In this document: positions 1 through 5,488 of the stretch, piece after piece
How positions within the stretch are numbered: the first letter of the stretch is position 1
Layout of the letters: the number at the start of each line of letters is the position of its first letter
Origin: Zymomonas sp.
GTDB taxonomy: Bacteria; Pseudomonadota; Alphaproteobacteria; Sphingomonadales; Sphingomonadaceae
NCBI GenBank assembly: GCA_027489105.1
Contig: JAIYAJ010000339.1
Location: forward strand, 1 to 8,758
DNA length: 8,758 nucleotides
Direction: 5' to 3'
The notes under the pieces: generated by a model
Database searches by the model: none
What the model saw: the letters and a program-made list of their open reading frames with translations, nothing else
Told to the model about the DNA's origin: nothing
Program-made: the position numbers and the translations under genes

Positions 1-158
1 ACTGCGACGCTGGTCGGCGTGTCCTGCAACGTACGATTGGACTTCTCGCCGGTAACGACAATGTCGCTTTCCTGCGGCTCTTCCGAGACCTGCTGTGCGT
101 TCGCCGCGCTTGCCCAAAATATCGCGCATGCCAGAGCCGAAATATGAATGTGACGCAT
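1..158 (-). CDS. TonB-dependent outer-membrane receptor, N-terminal fragment
   Basis: This is the first 52 codons of a gene that runs off the left edge of the window. Residues 1-21 form a signal peptide: a short basic start (MRH), a hydrophobic core, and an Ala-rich cleavage site ending in SAANA before QQ. Residues 31-52 hold the sequence DIVVTGEK followed by LQDTPTSVAV, which is the typical start of a TonB-dependent receptor (TonB-box-like segment leading into the plug domain). Such receptors are 22-strand outer-membrane barrels that import siderophores, vitamins or glycans using TonB/ExbB/ExbD energy; the substrate cannot be read from this fragment. The ATG at 156-158 is supported by a GGGGGAA Shine-Dalgarno stretch just upstream. 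The gene looks like host or cargo DNA rather than mobile-element backbone, and it is separated from the next minus-strand gene by about 490 bp. Confidence 0.85.
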   Translation of the reverse strand, partial: MRHIHISALACAIFWASAANAQQVSEEPQESDIVVTGEKSNRTLQDTPTSVA

Positions 159-474
159 TGTTCCCCCAAATGATGCGCGCGCTCTTGCGTCCAATGCTAT
201 CGCGAGTCAATCGCAAAAGCTCTGCCCTTACTTGGGCGAGATGCGAACGACAGGCCCTGGTGCTAAGTCGGACGAGGCTGCAAGCCTGACGTTGGGACGC
301 TATGCTGCCGGTCAGCTCAATCGAACGCGAATGGCCGGTTTCGACAAAAACGGCCGTTCTGGGCGGACTTTGGAACGGCTGGAGCTGGTCGCCAGCAGGC
401 TGTTCGCTGTCTCCCCCAAGGCGGCTGCCGACGCCCTACCCGATAGCACGAGCTACATCGTCGAGGCGGTGTGA
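154..474 (+). pseudogene. Possible 5'-truncated gene remnant, unidentified
   Basis: An open plus-strand frame runs from just after a stop at 151-153 to the TGA at 472-474. From about 290 onward it reads like real coding sequence: ordinary amino-acid composition, mostly G/C third positions, and a plausible helical end (RTLERLELVASRLF, then SPKAAADALPDSTSYIVEAV). No start codon has a convincing ribosome binding site: TTG at 232, ATG at 241 and ATG at 331 are all possible, none compelling. The first part overlaps the region that should hold the promoter of the divergent receptor gene. My reading is the 3' end of a gene whose front was lost at a rearrangement junction. I do not recognise the family. 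It could also be a chance frame in high-GC DNA or a small hypothetical gene starting at 232 or 241. Confidence 0.3.
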
Positions 475-477
475 CCG

Positions 478-501
478 GGCCCGCTGCGTGCGCAGCGGGT
501 C
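478..501. repeat. Perfect 9-bp inverted repeat after the plus-strand frame
   Basis: CCCGCTGCG at 480-488 and CGCAGCGGG at 491-499 pair perfectly across a 2-base centre, and the outer bases 478-479 and 500-501 extend the stem with one G-T and one G-C pair. It starts four bases after the TGA at 472-474, where a transcription terminator for the plus-strand remnant would sit, but no U-tract follows, so it is at best a Rho-dependent or processing hairpin. It could also be a protein-binding palindrome. Confidence 0.55.
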
Positions 502-530
502 GGGGGGTTGGAGCCGAGAGCGCGGGGCAC

Positions 531-580
531 CAGCAGGGGCAGCGCTGCGCTAGGAGGATGGCTCCGCGCAGCCCCTGCTG
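531..580. repeat. Long imperfect inverted repeat (about 19 paired positions)
   Basis: The outer arms CAGCAGGGG (531-539) and CCCCTGCTG (572-580) match perfectly. After a 5-base bulge on the left side the stem continues with CTGCGC (545-550) against GCGCAG (566-571), and then GGAG (553-556) against CTCC (562-565). The resulting folded element is strong on either strand. It lies between the plus-strand remnant and the minus-strand DUF3768 gene, with its nearest edge about 70 bp beyond the DUF3768 stop. No U-tract follows on the minus strand, so it is not a classical intrinsic terminator. It may be a bidirectional terminator, a REP-like element, or one end of a small mobile element. The stretch 581-650 next to it shows nothing further. 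Confidence 0.55.
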
Positions 581-650
581 TTACAGCCGTTTTCGCACTT
601 CGAATGGAAAGCTCATTAAGGAGGGTGCCGCTGCGCGGTCTCCATATTGC

Positions 651-1010
651 TCAATAGTCGCTGGTGAGCATGATCGTCATCACCCGCACCGTGTTCGACG
701 GATCGCTTGGATCTTCCGATCCAAACTCCATGGAGTGATCGTAATAATCGATCTTGAAGCACACGCGGTTTCCGTCGAAATCGAAAGCCCCGAAGTCCCT
801 CTCAGGGCCGTCTCCTGGACCAAAATCATATTCGCGGATGCGCTTCATCAACCGCGCCGTTGCGACGATCCCAGCAACCAACCCGTTTGCCTCGAGAGTT
901 GCTTTCAAGTTCGCGGTAATCATCCGCCGCGCTACTCGGTCGAGACCGAGACGGCAGCGATCATTCAACGCCGCGATTTTGTCGGCATTGTTGCGTGTTT
1001 GTGTGGTCAT
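651..1010 (-). CDS. DUF3768 family protein
   Basis: This is a 119-aa cytoplasmic protein of unknown function that matches the DUF3768 pattern: an N-terminal helix (KIAALND, residues 11-17), the central RDFGAFDFDGNRV and CFKIDYYD blocks (residues 71-91), and the closing DPSDPSNTVRVMTIML block (residues 100-115). The length is normal for the family, which is common on alphaproteobacterial plasmids and genomic islands. The start is the ATG at 1008-1010, because a perfect GGAGG lies five bases upstream; the GTG four codons earlier would place that Shine-Dalgarno inside the gene. It sits 16 nt after the 169-aa gene and is the last gene of that short operon. No biochemical role is established as far as I know. 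The family identification is from pattern recognition. Confidence 0.85.
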   Translation of the reverse strand: MTTQTRNNADKIAALNDRCRLGLDRVARRMITANLKATLEANGLVAGIVATARLMKRIREYDFGPGDGPERDFGAFDFDGNRVCFKIDYYDHSMEFGSEDPSDPSNTVRVMTIMLTSDY

Positions 1011-1026
1011 CCTTGCCTCCACCGGC

Positions 1027-1536
1027 TCACTTCGCTTCAGAAAGTCGCGCTGCGGCCGCCGCGGCTTCTGCCGGGTATGCCGCTGTCAGGTGGCGGTGGA
1101 TCGTTTCGTTGTCAGCGATACTGAACACGCCGGCAGGGCTCGGCCGCGTGATGAGGAGCGCTGCAACGATCACTTCGTTCAGCTCTCGCACGCTCGTCGG
1201 ATTGGCGGCGCTGTCATAGACGATCGGTTGTGGGAATCCTGCTTCGAGCCATGTCCCAAGGCCATCCTGCGCCAGGTCGACGTAGTCAGCGGTGGCGGCG
1301 ATGCCGCCATCCTCATGCTCTATCTTGATCCCGAGCGTGTAGTAGATCCCAAAGTCGTGCGGGTTCCGCAGCTCCACATAGCTGCATCCTTCCGGCGGCG
1401 ACCCGAACCGCCCGATCATTGCGGCCTTATACGCTGCCACCTCGAGGCGGTTCAGTCTTTCAAACCCTTTGGTGCGCCCCAGCTGGGCGCAGGGCTCATT
1501 CGCGGGTGTGCCGCCGATGTCGATGGTGTGAGGCAA
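1027..1536 (-). CDS. Conserved-looking hypothetical protein (169 aa)
   Basis: I do not recognise a named family. The protein is soluble, without signal peptide or membrane segment. It has a run of mixed helix and strand (ERLNRLEVAAYKAAMIGRFG, residues 26-45), an aromatic block (DFGIYYTLGIKIEHEDG, 61-77), a central WLEAGFPQPIVYDSAANPTS segment (96-115), and an alanine-rich, charged C-terminal helix (151-169). The start is taken as TTG at 1534-1536: it has a GGGAGA ribosome binding site about six bases upstream, an in-frame TGA lies only six codons before it, and the first in-frame ATG is not until residue 40. It stands 16 nt upstream of the DUF3768 gene and is probably co-transcribed with it. 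Composition matches the neighbouring accessory genes. I expect homologues on other sphingomonad mobile elements, but this is inference. Confidence 0.75.
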   Translation of the reverse strand: MPHTIDIGGTPANEPCAQLGRTKGFERLNRLEVAAYKAAMIGRFGSPPEGCSYVELRNPHDFGIYYTLGIKIEHEDGGIAATADYVDLAQDGLGTWLEAGFPQPIVYDSAANPTSVRELNEVIVAALLITRPSPAGVFSIADNETIHRHLTAAYPAEAAAAAARLSEAK

Positions 1537-1564
1537 TTTCGATCTCCCGGATCACCATGATCCG

Positions 1565-1608
1565 GCTTTTCCTCACCCCCTCCTCTCTCGCCGAGCTTTG
1601 GGTCGGAC
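1565..1608 (-). promoter_or_regulatory. Recurrent purine-rich leader element, copy 1 (most diverged)
   Basis: On the plus strand this reads GCTTTTC (1565-1571), then a C/T tract, then CGCCGAGCTTTGGGTCGGACC. On the minus strand it is a purine-rich leader ending 29 nt before the TTG start of the 169-aa gene. Its order of parts (GCTTTTC, pyrimidine tract, TTGG-type block followed by CG) matches the copies at 3170-3194 and 5422-5467. Function unknown: a shared untranslated leader, an operator, or a repeat remnant are all possible. Confidence 0.35.
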
Positions 1609-1643
1609 CCCGCCCCTCAATGGGGGAAGGAAGAGCGGGGTCC
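1605..1643. repeat. Hairpin with perfect 9-bp stem, nested inner stem
   Basis: GGACCCCGC (1605-1613) and GCGGGGTCC (1635-1643) are exact inverted copies. The loop contains a second possible pairing, CCCC (1613-1616) with GGGG (1622-1625). It lies between the 152-aa gene (stop at 1713) and the 169-aa gene (start at 1536), upstream of the shared pyrimidine-tract element. No T-run follows on the minus strand. It may act as a transcription pause, a Rho-dependent terminator or an operator for the downstream pair. Confidence 0.5.
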
Positions 1644-1661
1644 TATAGCAGGAGGACGATG

Positions 1662-1685
1662 CTCGCAGCGGGGGGGGGCTGCGAG
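1662..1685. repeat. Hairpin with 8-bp stem and poly-G loop
   Basis: CTCGCAGC (1662-1669) and GCTGCGAG (1678-1685) pair perfectly and enclose a loop made only of G (1670-1677) on the plus strand, or only of C on the minus strand. It starts 27 nt beyond the stop of the 152-aa gene, so it probably marks the 3' end of that transcript. There is no following T-run. Homopolymer tracts of nine bases (1670-1678) are prone to slippage, so the length may vary between copies or be a sequencing uncertainty. Confidence 0.5.
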
Positions 1686-1712
1686 GGCCTGCCTGCTAAT
1701 TCCGTATCCTCG

Positions 1713-2171
1713 TCAGATGCGCCGCAGTCCGCGTGCGGGGATGTATGCGCTGGGCTGTGCAGTTTCGCCGTTCACGGTATCGAGTTTCACAATGTAGCCC
1801 ACCAGGTGCTGCCTCACCAGATTCCCGCGTCTCCCAATCAAGGCCAAAGCCAATCCTGGACCGCTCTGCACCTCCACCCGGATCTGCGTCAGCGCCGGCT
1901 CTGGGTGCCGGGCAGGCTGGTCGGCAAAGTCGCTCAGCAGCTGTCCGCGAATGTGTTCTGGCACCGACATATAGGGCTCGATCGCCTTGATGGCGGCTTC
2001 CGGCGTCCGCAGCTCGCGAAAGTCCGTGCCAACCCACACGATCGCGTTTTCCTCCGGTGAGGCTTTCGGGAAGACCTGAGCGAAGAACGTCTCAAGCGGG
2101 CGGTCCCAACCGATCACGCCGTGGTCGATGTCGCTGTTGTCGGCTCTCGGTTCCAACGTGTAGCGGCTCAT
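1713..2171 (-). CDS. Hypothetical protein (152 aa)
   Basis: I do not recognise a named family. The protein has no signal peptide or membrane segment. The N-terminal block GVIGWDRPLETFFAQVFP (residues 18-35) and the segment AIVWVGTDFREL (43-54) look like the conserved core. A central helix-rich stretch (57-85) follows, then a glycine- and arginine-containing block, LALIGRRGNLVRQHLVGYIV (109-128). The ATG at 2169-2171 is chosen because of the GAGGAG ribosome binding site eight bases upstream; reading further back in this frame gives an Arg-rich sequence that overlaps the preceding gene and is not credible. It follows the PP-loop gene by 26 nt and is the last gene of the five-gene operon. Two hairpins lie downstream. 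Confidence 0.72.
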   Translation of the reverse strand: MSRYTLEPRADNSDIDHGVIGWDRPLETFFAQVFPKASPEENAIVWVGTDFRELRTPEAAIKAIEPYMSVPEHIRGQLLSDFADQPARHPEPALTQIRVEVQSGPGLALALIGRRGNLVRQHLVGYIVKLDTVNGETAQPSAYIPARGLRRI

Positions 2172-2197
2172 GGAAGTCTCCTCTCTCTCAACCTTCG

Positions 2198-3127
2198 TCA
2201 GGCAATTTCGCGGGTGACGCCGCCGCCGTGGGCTCCGACGTGGAACCGTGCGAGCCAATCGCTCAGCCGCGGTCGCTCCTCGAGCGGTAGCTTGGCCGCC
2301 ACATCCTGGAACCGGATCAGCTCGGTAGGTGCATCGCGGACGATTGCATCGATCTCGGCCGCCGGCAGTAGCCCCTCGTGCCTTATAAACGCGGTCATGG
2401 ATCCTGGCCGCAACTTGGTCCCACGTCGCCACAGGCCCTCAGCGGTGTGCAGCCGAGGTGCGGCCCGCGCTTCGACCAACACGATCGTTCGCAGACACCA
2501 TCGCGGCAGTTCGCGCACCTCGTCGGGGGTCATTCCAATGCAGAAATAGCAGCTAGATTTTGGGGGCACGGGCAGTCCCTCCTGTCGGATGCGTTCAATG
2601 CACCGCTCACGGTCCCAGCCCCAGCTGCGCAGTGGGTATTGGTACTCGTAAAGAGGATCCACGATCGTCGCTGCGTGTGCGTGCCGGCGCGTGTCCTGTT
2701 TGCCTGCGTCGAACCCGATGAGCCGGACAACCTTTTCCCCGCGCGCCCATGTCTCGATCGCCGGCCCCCAATGGCGCAGATACGCATCCTGGGGCGCCTT
2801 CTTGTATTTCAGGCTGCAGCTGGACCCGCCAAGGCTTTTGCTTGGAAGCGTACCATTGGTCAGCGCCATCTCCGCAAGGCCGCGATAGGGAGGCCAGTGC
2901 TTGAACCGCTTGGTTTCGTACCGCACCATCTCGAAGTGGATCCCGTGTGAAGCCATCCAGGGCCGGATGACGTCCAGATAGGCATAGGTCAGCGGCTTCT
3001 CGACGCCGGTGTCGGCGGTCAGCACCAGGTCGGGCTTTTCGCCACGCGCAACCAGTTCGATCAGCATCGCCGTGCTATCGACGCCAACGCCGTAGGCCAG
3101 GACCGTAGGACGGGATTTCGGGGTCAT
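2198..3127 (-). CDS. PAPS reductase / PP-loop ATP pyrophosphatase-like protein
   Basis: This 309-aa protein belongs to the phosphoadenosine-phosphosulfate reductase-like branch of the adenine nucleotide alpha-hydrolase (PP-loop) superfamily. The PP-loop is AYGVGVDSTAML (residues 11-22), a variant of the usual SGGxDS. It is followed by LVLTADTGVEKPLTY (34-48), the block SLGGSSCSLKYKKAPQD (98-114, Cys104), VVRLIGFDAGKQDTRR (133-148), and a CxxC pair in SSCYFCIGMTPDE (191-203, Cys193 and Cys196). Proteins of this type are common in phages and plasmids. The superfamily activates a substrate with ATP, and the Cys residues could bind an Fe-S cluster or zinc, as in DndC and TtcA relatives. It is probably not an assimilatory CysH, since no sulfate-assimilation genes are nearby. 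Its ATG (3125-3127) overlaps the TGA of the 445-aa gene as ATGA, indicating translational coupling. The substrate is unknown. Confidence 0.85.
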   Translation of the reverse strand: MTPKSRPTVLAYGVGVDSTAMLIELVARGEKPDLVLTADTGVEKPLTYAYLDVIRPWMASHGIHFEMVRYETKRFKHWPPYRGLAEMALTNGTLPSKSLGGSSCSLKYKKAPQDAYLRHWGPAIETWARGEKVVRLIGFDAGKQDTRRHAHAATIVDPLYEYQYPLRSWGWDRERCIERIRQEGLPVPPKSSCYFCIGMTPDEVRELPRWCLRTIVLVEARAAPRLHTAEGLWRRGTKLRPGSMTAFIRHEGLLPAAEIDAIVRDAPTELIRFQDVAAKLPLEERPRLSDWLARFHVGAHGGGVTREIA

Positions 3128-4461
3128 AGCATGCACTCCATTTCGCGCTGCACTTCGCCGGCGCATGCCGCTTTTCCCTCTCCCCTCTTGGTCGCCTGAG
3201 TGAGCCTGGTAGCCCCGCCAAAAGCGCGCAACGCCCGCGCCATCTCAGGACGGAGCCGAGCCCTGCTGGTGAAGCGAATACGCGGATCGAGGGGAACCCC
3301 TGCAGCGTCCACGAAACCGTTGGCCAGCGATCCATCGGCAAGAACGACGTGCAGTTCGTGCGCGCCGCGGGCATGGCAGCCCCGATCGACGGCAGCGAAC
3401 TCACCCAAGGATGCGCGGAGTCCCTGGGCGGCCTTGCCCCATCGGATGTGTCCGGCCCCGACGCTCTGCCCATCAGCGAGGCCGCGATCGAGCCAGGTAC
3501 GAATGTGCGATCTACGCTGCAGCGCTGAGTTTTGGGCGCGCTCGCAGTTGCGTGCGAGCGGGAGAACGTGTGCGACGGCATCAAGCAGCGCCAGCGCGGC
3601 GCCTTCGGCTGTCGTGAGGATGTCTTCGATGTCGGCGCCGGCGACCAGCGCCTGCAGCTGCTCTGCAGCGGACTTCCCGTCGCAAGGTGGAGAGCTTTCG
3701 GACAGTGCTTTCGTCGCCGTCGTGAAACCGCTGCCGCGGATCACGACGATCAGCAGGCCGGCCATCTCGGGTCGGATCATCATCGACGCAAAGCCGGTTC
3801 CACCTTCGGTCCCGCGGTGCCGCATATCCGCTTCGGTGAGAATGGCGAGGCGGCGCGACCATCGTGCAGGCCGAGGCGCGTCCGTCGGCTTGGCCCAGCT
3901 GCTCGGCATCGGCCTCGCCCCTGCGGCAAGGCTCGGCGCCGGCGGCCTGTTCACTGGCGCTGCCGCCAGATACGCACGTCGGGCGGCGTCGAACAGGTCG
4001 CTGCGGTCCCCGCCCCCGTCCTGGAAGCCCAAGTCATATGCCGCGCGCTCACGCGCCGGCTCGCGGCTCCCGGTGAAGCGCTCTCGATATGCCAAGCCAG
4101 CGTGGGCCGCGTACCAGCCCTCTGCGTAGCGGACGGCCTCGTTCCAGTCCAAGCCGTGGGCGTCTCGCGCCCGAAGGATCGCGAGGTCTCTCGCATCGCT
4201 CGTCCCGCTCGCTGCTTTGCCTTCGGTGAACGCGAAGTTGCGGACGCGCCGGTCACGTTCGGTACGTTCCTGCACCGCATCGTTGATCGCGCGCATCGCT
4301 TCGGCGCGCATGCGGATACGTTCCATGATTGCGGCTTTCGGAGCGTCGCTGGGCAGGTCGGGTAGCTCGCGCCAGATCCGTGCAAGAGCGAGCGCAACTT
4401 CTGGTTCACGGCCGCGCGAGAGCCAGCTGGCGGCGCACGCCGGGTCGAAATGCTGGTCCAT
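3124..4461 (-). CDS. Hypothetical two-domain protein (445 aa) coupled to PP-loop gene
   Basis: I do not recognise a named family. Residues 20-75 are charged and helical (for example the segment MERIRMRAEAMRAINDAVQE, 46-65). Residues 100-168 form a second helical unit containing AYDLGFQDGGGDRSDLFDAA (141-160). A Pro/Ala linker (169-200) leads to a C-terminal domain (about 201-415) with a hydrophobic strand MAGLLIVVIRGSGF (233-246), a helical AALALLDAVAHVLPLA stretch (288-303), and the segment AHELHVVLADGSLANGFVD (367-385). There is no signal peptide. The ATG at 4459-4461 is chosen because the sequence upstream in this frame overlaps the 80-aa gene and is low-quality Arg/Ser/Trp-rich. The gene begins four bases after that stop. 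Its own stop overlaps the next start by ATGA, so it and the PP-loop protein are probably made in fixed proportion and may act together. The last 25 residues are encoded partly by a copy of the leader repeat. Confidence 0.75.
   Translation of the reverse strand: MDQHFDPACAASWLSRGREPEVALALARIWRELPDLPSDAPKAAIMERIRMRAEAMRAINDAVQERTERDRRVRNFAFTEGKAASGTSDARDLAILRARDAHGLDWNEAVRYAEGWYAAHAGLAYRERFTGSREPARERAAYDLGFQDGGGDRSDLFDAARRAYLAAAPVNRPPAPSLAAGARPMPSSWAKPTDAPRPARWSRRLAILTEADMRHRGTEGGTGFASMMIRPEMAGLLIVVIRGSGFTTATKALSESSPPCDGKSAAEQLQALVAGADIEDILTTAEGAALALLDAVAHVLPLARNCERAQNSALQRRSHIRTWLDRGLADGQSVGAGHIRWGKAAQGLRASLGEFAAVDRGCHARGAHELHVVLADGSLANGFVDAAGVPLDPRIRFTSRARLRPEMARALRAFGGATRLTQATKRGEGKAACAGEVQREMECML
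3170..3194 (-). promoter_or_regulatory. Recurrent purine-rich leader element, copy 2 (inside coding sequence)
   Basis: GCTTTTC (3170-3176) is followed by TCTCCCCTCTTGGTCG. The 20 bases at 3175-3194 match 5445-5464 at 18 of 20 positions. On the minus strand the element ends 43 nt before the ATG of the PP-loop gene. Unlike the other copies it lies inside an open frame, encoding the segment around TKRGEGKAA near the end of the 445-aa protein. Confidence 0.45.
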
Positions 4462-4465
4462 TGTT

Positions 4466-4708
4466 CTACGCCGCCCTGAGCGTGACGAAATGCTCCCAGC
4501 AGGCCGCGAGCGCGTCGTCCAGGGTCGCGCAGTCCCCCAGATCGCGGATCCTGGCACAACCGTCCGCCACCACATGTGCTCGCGGCGTCCACACCGGATC
4601 TGCGAGCCCTTCTGGCCAGTCATGGAAGCCATAGGGATAGGCGACGATAGTGTACGGATACCACAAGCGTGGGTGCAGCTTTGTGTGTCGTGCGACGTAC
4701 TTTGCCAT
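4466..4708 (-). CDS. Small hypothetical protein (80 aa)
   Basis: I do not recognise a family. The protein is rich in aromatic and His residues in its first half (ARHTKLHPRLWYPYTIVAYPYGFHDWPEG, here split as residues 6-25 and 26-34) and ends with an amphipathic helix, CATLDDALAACWEHFVTLRA (59-78... approximate). No signal peptide or membrane span is seen. The ATG at 4706-4708 is chosen because the protein becomes well behaved from this Met onward, and an AAAGG stretch about seven bases upstream could serve as ribosome binding site; the 21 extra residues possible upstream would overlap the preceding gene. It lies 40 nt after the 216-aa gene and 4 nt before the 445-aa gene, so it is inside the operon. 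The size and tight spacing suggest a small accessory subunit or regulator, but this is only inference from context. Confidence 0.65.
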   Translation of the reverse strand: MAKYVARHTKLHPRLWYPYTIVAYPYGFHDWPEGLADPVWTPRAHVVADGCARIRDLGDCATLDDALAACWEHFVTLRAA

Positions 4709-4748
4709 GGCACGGCCTTTCGCTATCGAGGTGGAGTGGGGCGGCCCT

Positions 4749-5399
4749 TCAGCCGAACAGCGTCTCGACATGCTCGCTGACGGGGTAGTCCAGCTGCAGC
4801 TCGTGGATCAGCCGGCGCGCGAAGCGCTCGGGATCGAGCAGGTCATGGACGCTGGCGAAGTGATTCCGGCAGGTGCCCATATAGTCCGCTCGGCCGCGGC
4901 AAGTGCGGTAGAGCACTTCGTTGTCCAATCCGCACAGGCCAAGGCTCAGCATGACATAGCAGCTGTCGGTGTGCAGGATGATCTCGCCCGATACAGCCGG
5001 ACCTCCCCGTTGGGACCGGACGTCATAGTCGCTGGCTTCCAGCCGCAGGGCTTTCGCCAGCGCTTTCATCGCCTTCTGGCCCTCGATGTGAAAGCGGCTC
5101 TTGGCAGCAGCATCACCGTCGACGCCGCGCCGCGCCAGCGTTGGGAGAACCGGCGCACCGCGCAGCTCCTTGATCGCCTGCATGCACGCGCCCTGCAGCT
5201 CGCCCGCGGTCGGCCTGGCTTCACATACCTTGCCGAAGTGCCGCGCGAGAAGGATCACGGCGGGATCTTCTTCTTCGGCCACGCCTGCATTCCGACAGTC
5301 GTCGACCGCCTTCCTGAGCGCGTGCAGCGTGCTGGTTATCGAGGTCAGCGCGCTGGTATCGAGGGCCTGCTGGTGGCGGAAGGCGACATCGAAGGTCAT
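4749..5399 (-). CDS. Hypothetical Cys-rich protein (216 aa), first gene of operon
   Basis: I do not recognise a named family. Residues 13-34 and 101-122 are probable helices. The C-terminal half is the more conserved-looking part: SGEIILHTDSCYVMLSLG (137-154), CGLDNEVLYRTCRGRADYMG (156-175) and the closing LLDPERFARRLIHELQLDYP (187-206). Seven cysteines (35, 59, 72, 147, 156, 167, 177) are spread through the protein, four of them within 147-177, which could be a metal or redox site; that is inference. There is no signal peptide. The ATG at 5397-5399 has a GGAGA ribosome binding site seven bases upstream. It is the first gene after the terminator at 5489-5511, so its promoter should lie in 5400-5490, where a hairpin and the recurrent leader element are found. 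Confidence 0.72.
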   Translation of the reverse strand: MTFDVAFRHQQALDTSALTSITSTLHALRKAVDDCRNAGVAEEEDPAVILLARHFGKVCEARPTAGELQGACMQAIKELRGAPVLPTLARRGVDGDAAAKSRFHIEGQKAMKALAKALRLEASDYDVRSQRGGPAVSGEIILHTDSCYVMLSLGLCGLDNEVLYRTCRGRADYMGTCRNHFASVHDLLDPERFARRLIHELQLDYPVSEHVETLFG

Positions 5400-5416
5400 C
5401 GGGATTCTCCGGGCTA

Positions 5417-5435
5417 CGAGCGCTTTTCACGCTCG
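5417..5435 (-). promoter_or_regulatory. Leader hairpin just upstream of the 216-aa gene RBS
   Basis: CGAGCG (5417-5422) and CGCTCG (5430-5435) form a 6-bp stem with a 7-base loop. It ends 7 nt before the GGAGA ribosome binding site (5406-5410) of the five-gene operon. This position would allow control of translation initiation or protection of the transcript 5' end. It overlaps the start of leader element copy 3. Confidence 0.4.
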
Positions 5436-5467
5436 CCCCCTCTCTCCCCCTCCCCTCTTGGCCGACC
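5422..5467 (-). promoter_or_regulatory. Recurrent purine-rich leader element, copy 3
   Basis: On the plus strand the order is GCTTTTC (5422-5428), a long C/T tract, then CTCTTGGCCGACC ending at 5467. On the minus strand this is a G/A-rich leader that ends 23 nt before the ATG of the 216-aa gene. It shares 18 of 20 bases with copy 2 at 3175-3194. It fills most of the 100-bp gap between two operons, so it probably contains or abuts the operon promoter, though I see no clear -35/-10 pair. Confidence 0.45.
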
Positions 5468-5488
5468 TGGGGAGCCCCGGAATCCATA

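Noticed and set aside
480..499. Intrinsic terminator at the 480-499 palindrome
   Set aside because: No T-run follows on either strand, so it is reported only as an inverted repeat.
531..580. Integron attC site
   Set aside because: The end motifs do not match the attC core consensus, and no integron integrase or cassette is seen in the window.
754..1560. Plus-strand open frame (about 268 codons) across the DUF3768 and 169-aa genes
   Set aside because: It spans two well-supported minus-strand genes, and its Arg/Pro-rich composition looks like an antisense shadow.
1713..2432. Upstream extension of the 152-aa protein to about 239 residues
   Set aside because: The extension overlaps the PP-loop gene and is Arg-rich; a clear ribosome binding site precedes the ATG at 2169-2171.
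2198..3127. DNA phosphorothioation (Dnd) system
   Set aside because: Only a DndC-like superfamily member is present; no DndA, DndB, DndD or DndE-like protein is seen, and the Cys pattern and length are those of phage/plasmid PAPS-reductase-like proteins.
3200..4129. Long plus-strand open frame (about 309 codons) opposite the 445-aa gene
   Set aside because: It is Ser/Arg/Pro/Ala-rich, has no credible ribosome binding site or domain, and mirrors a better minus-strand gene; such antisense frames are common in high-GC DNA.
3124..4713. Upstream extension of the 445-aa protein to about 529 residues
   Set aside because: The extra 84 residues overlap the 80-aa gene in another frame and are Trp/Arg/Ser-rich with no conserved look; the ATG at 4459-4461 fits the operon spacing.
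1565..5467. CRISPR array formed by the recurrent pyrimidine-tract elements
   Set aside because: There are only three diverged copies more than 1.5 kb apart, each next to a gene start, without spacer structure.
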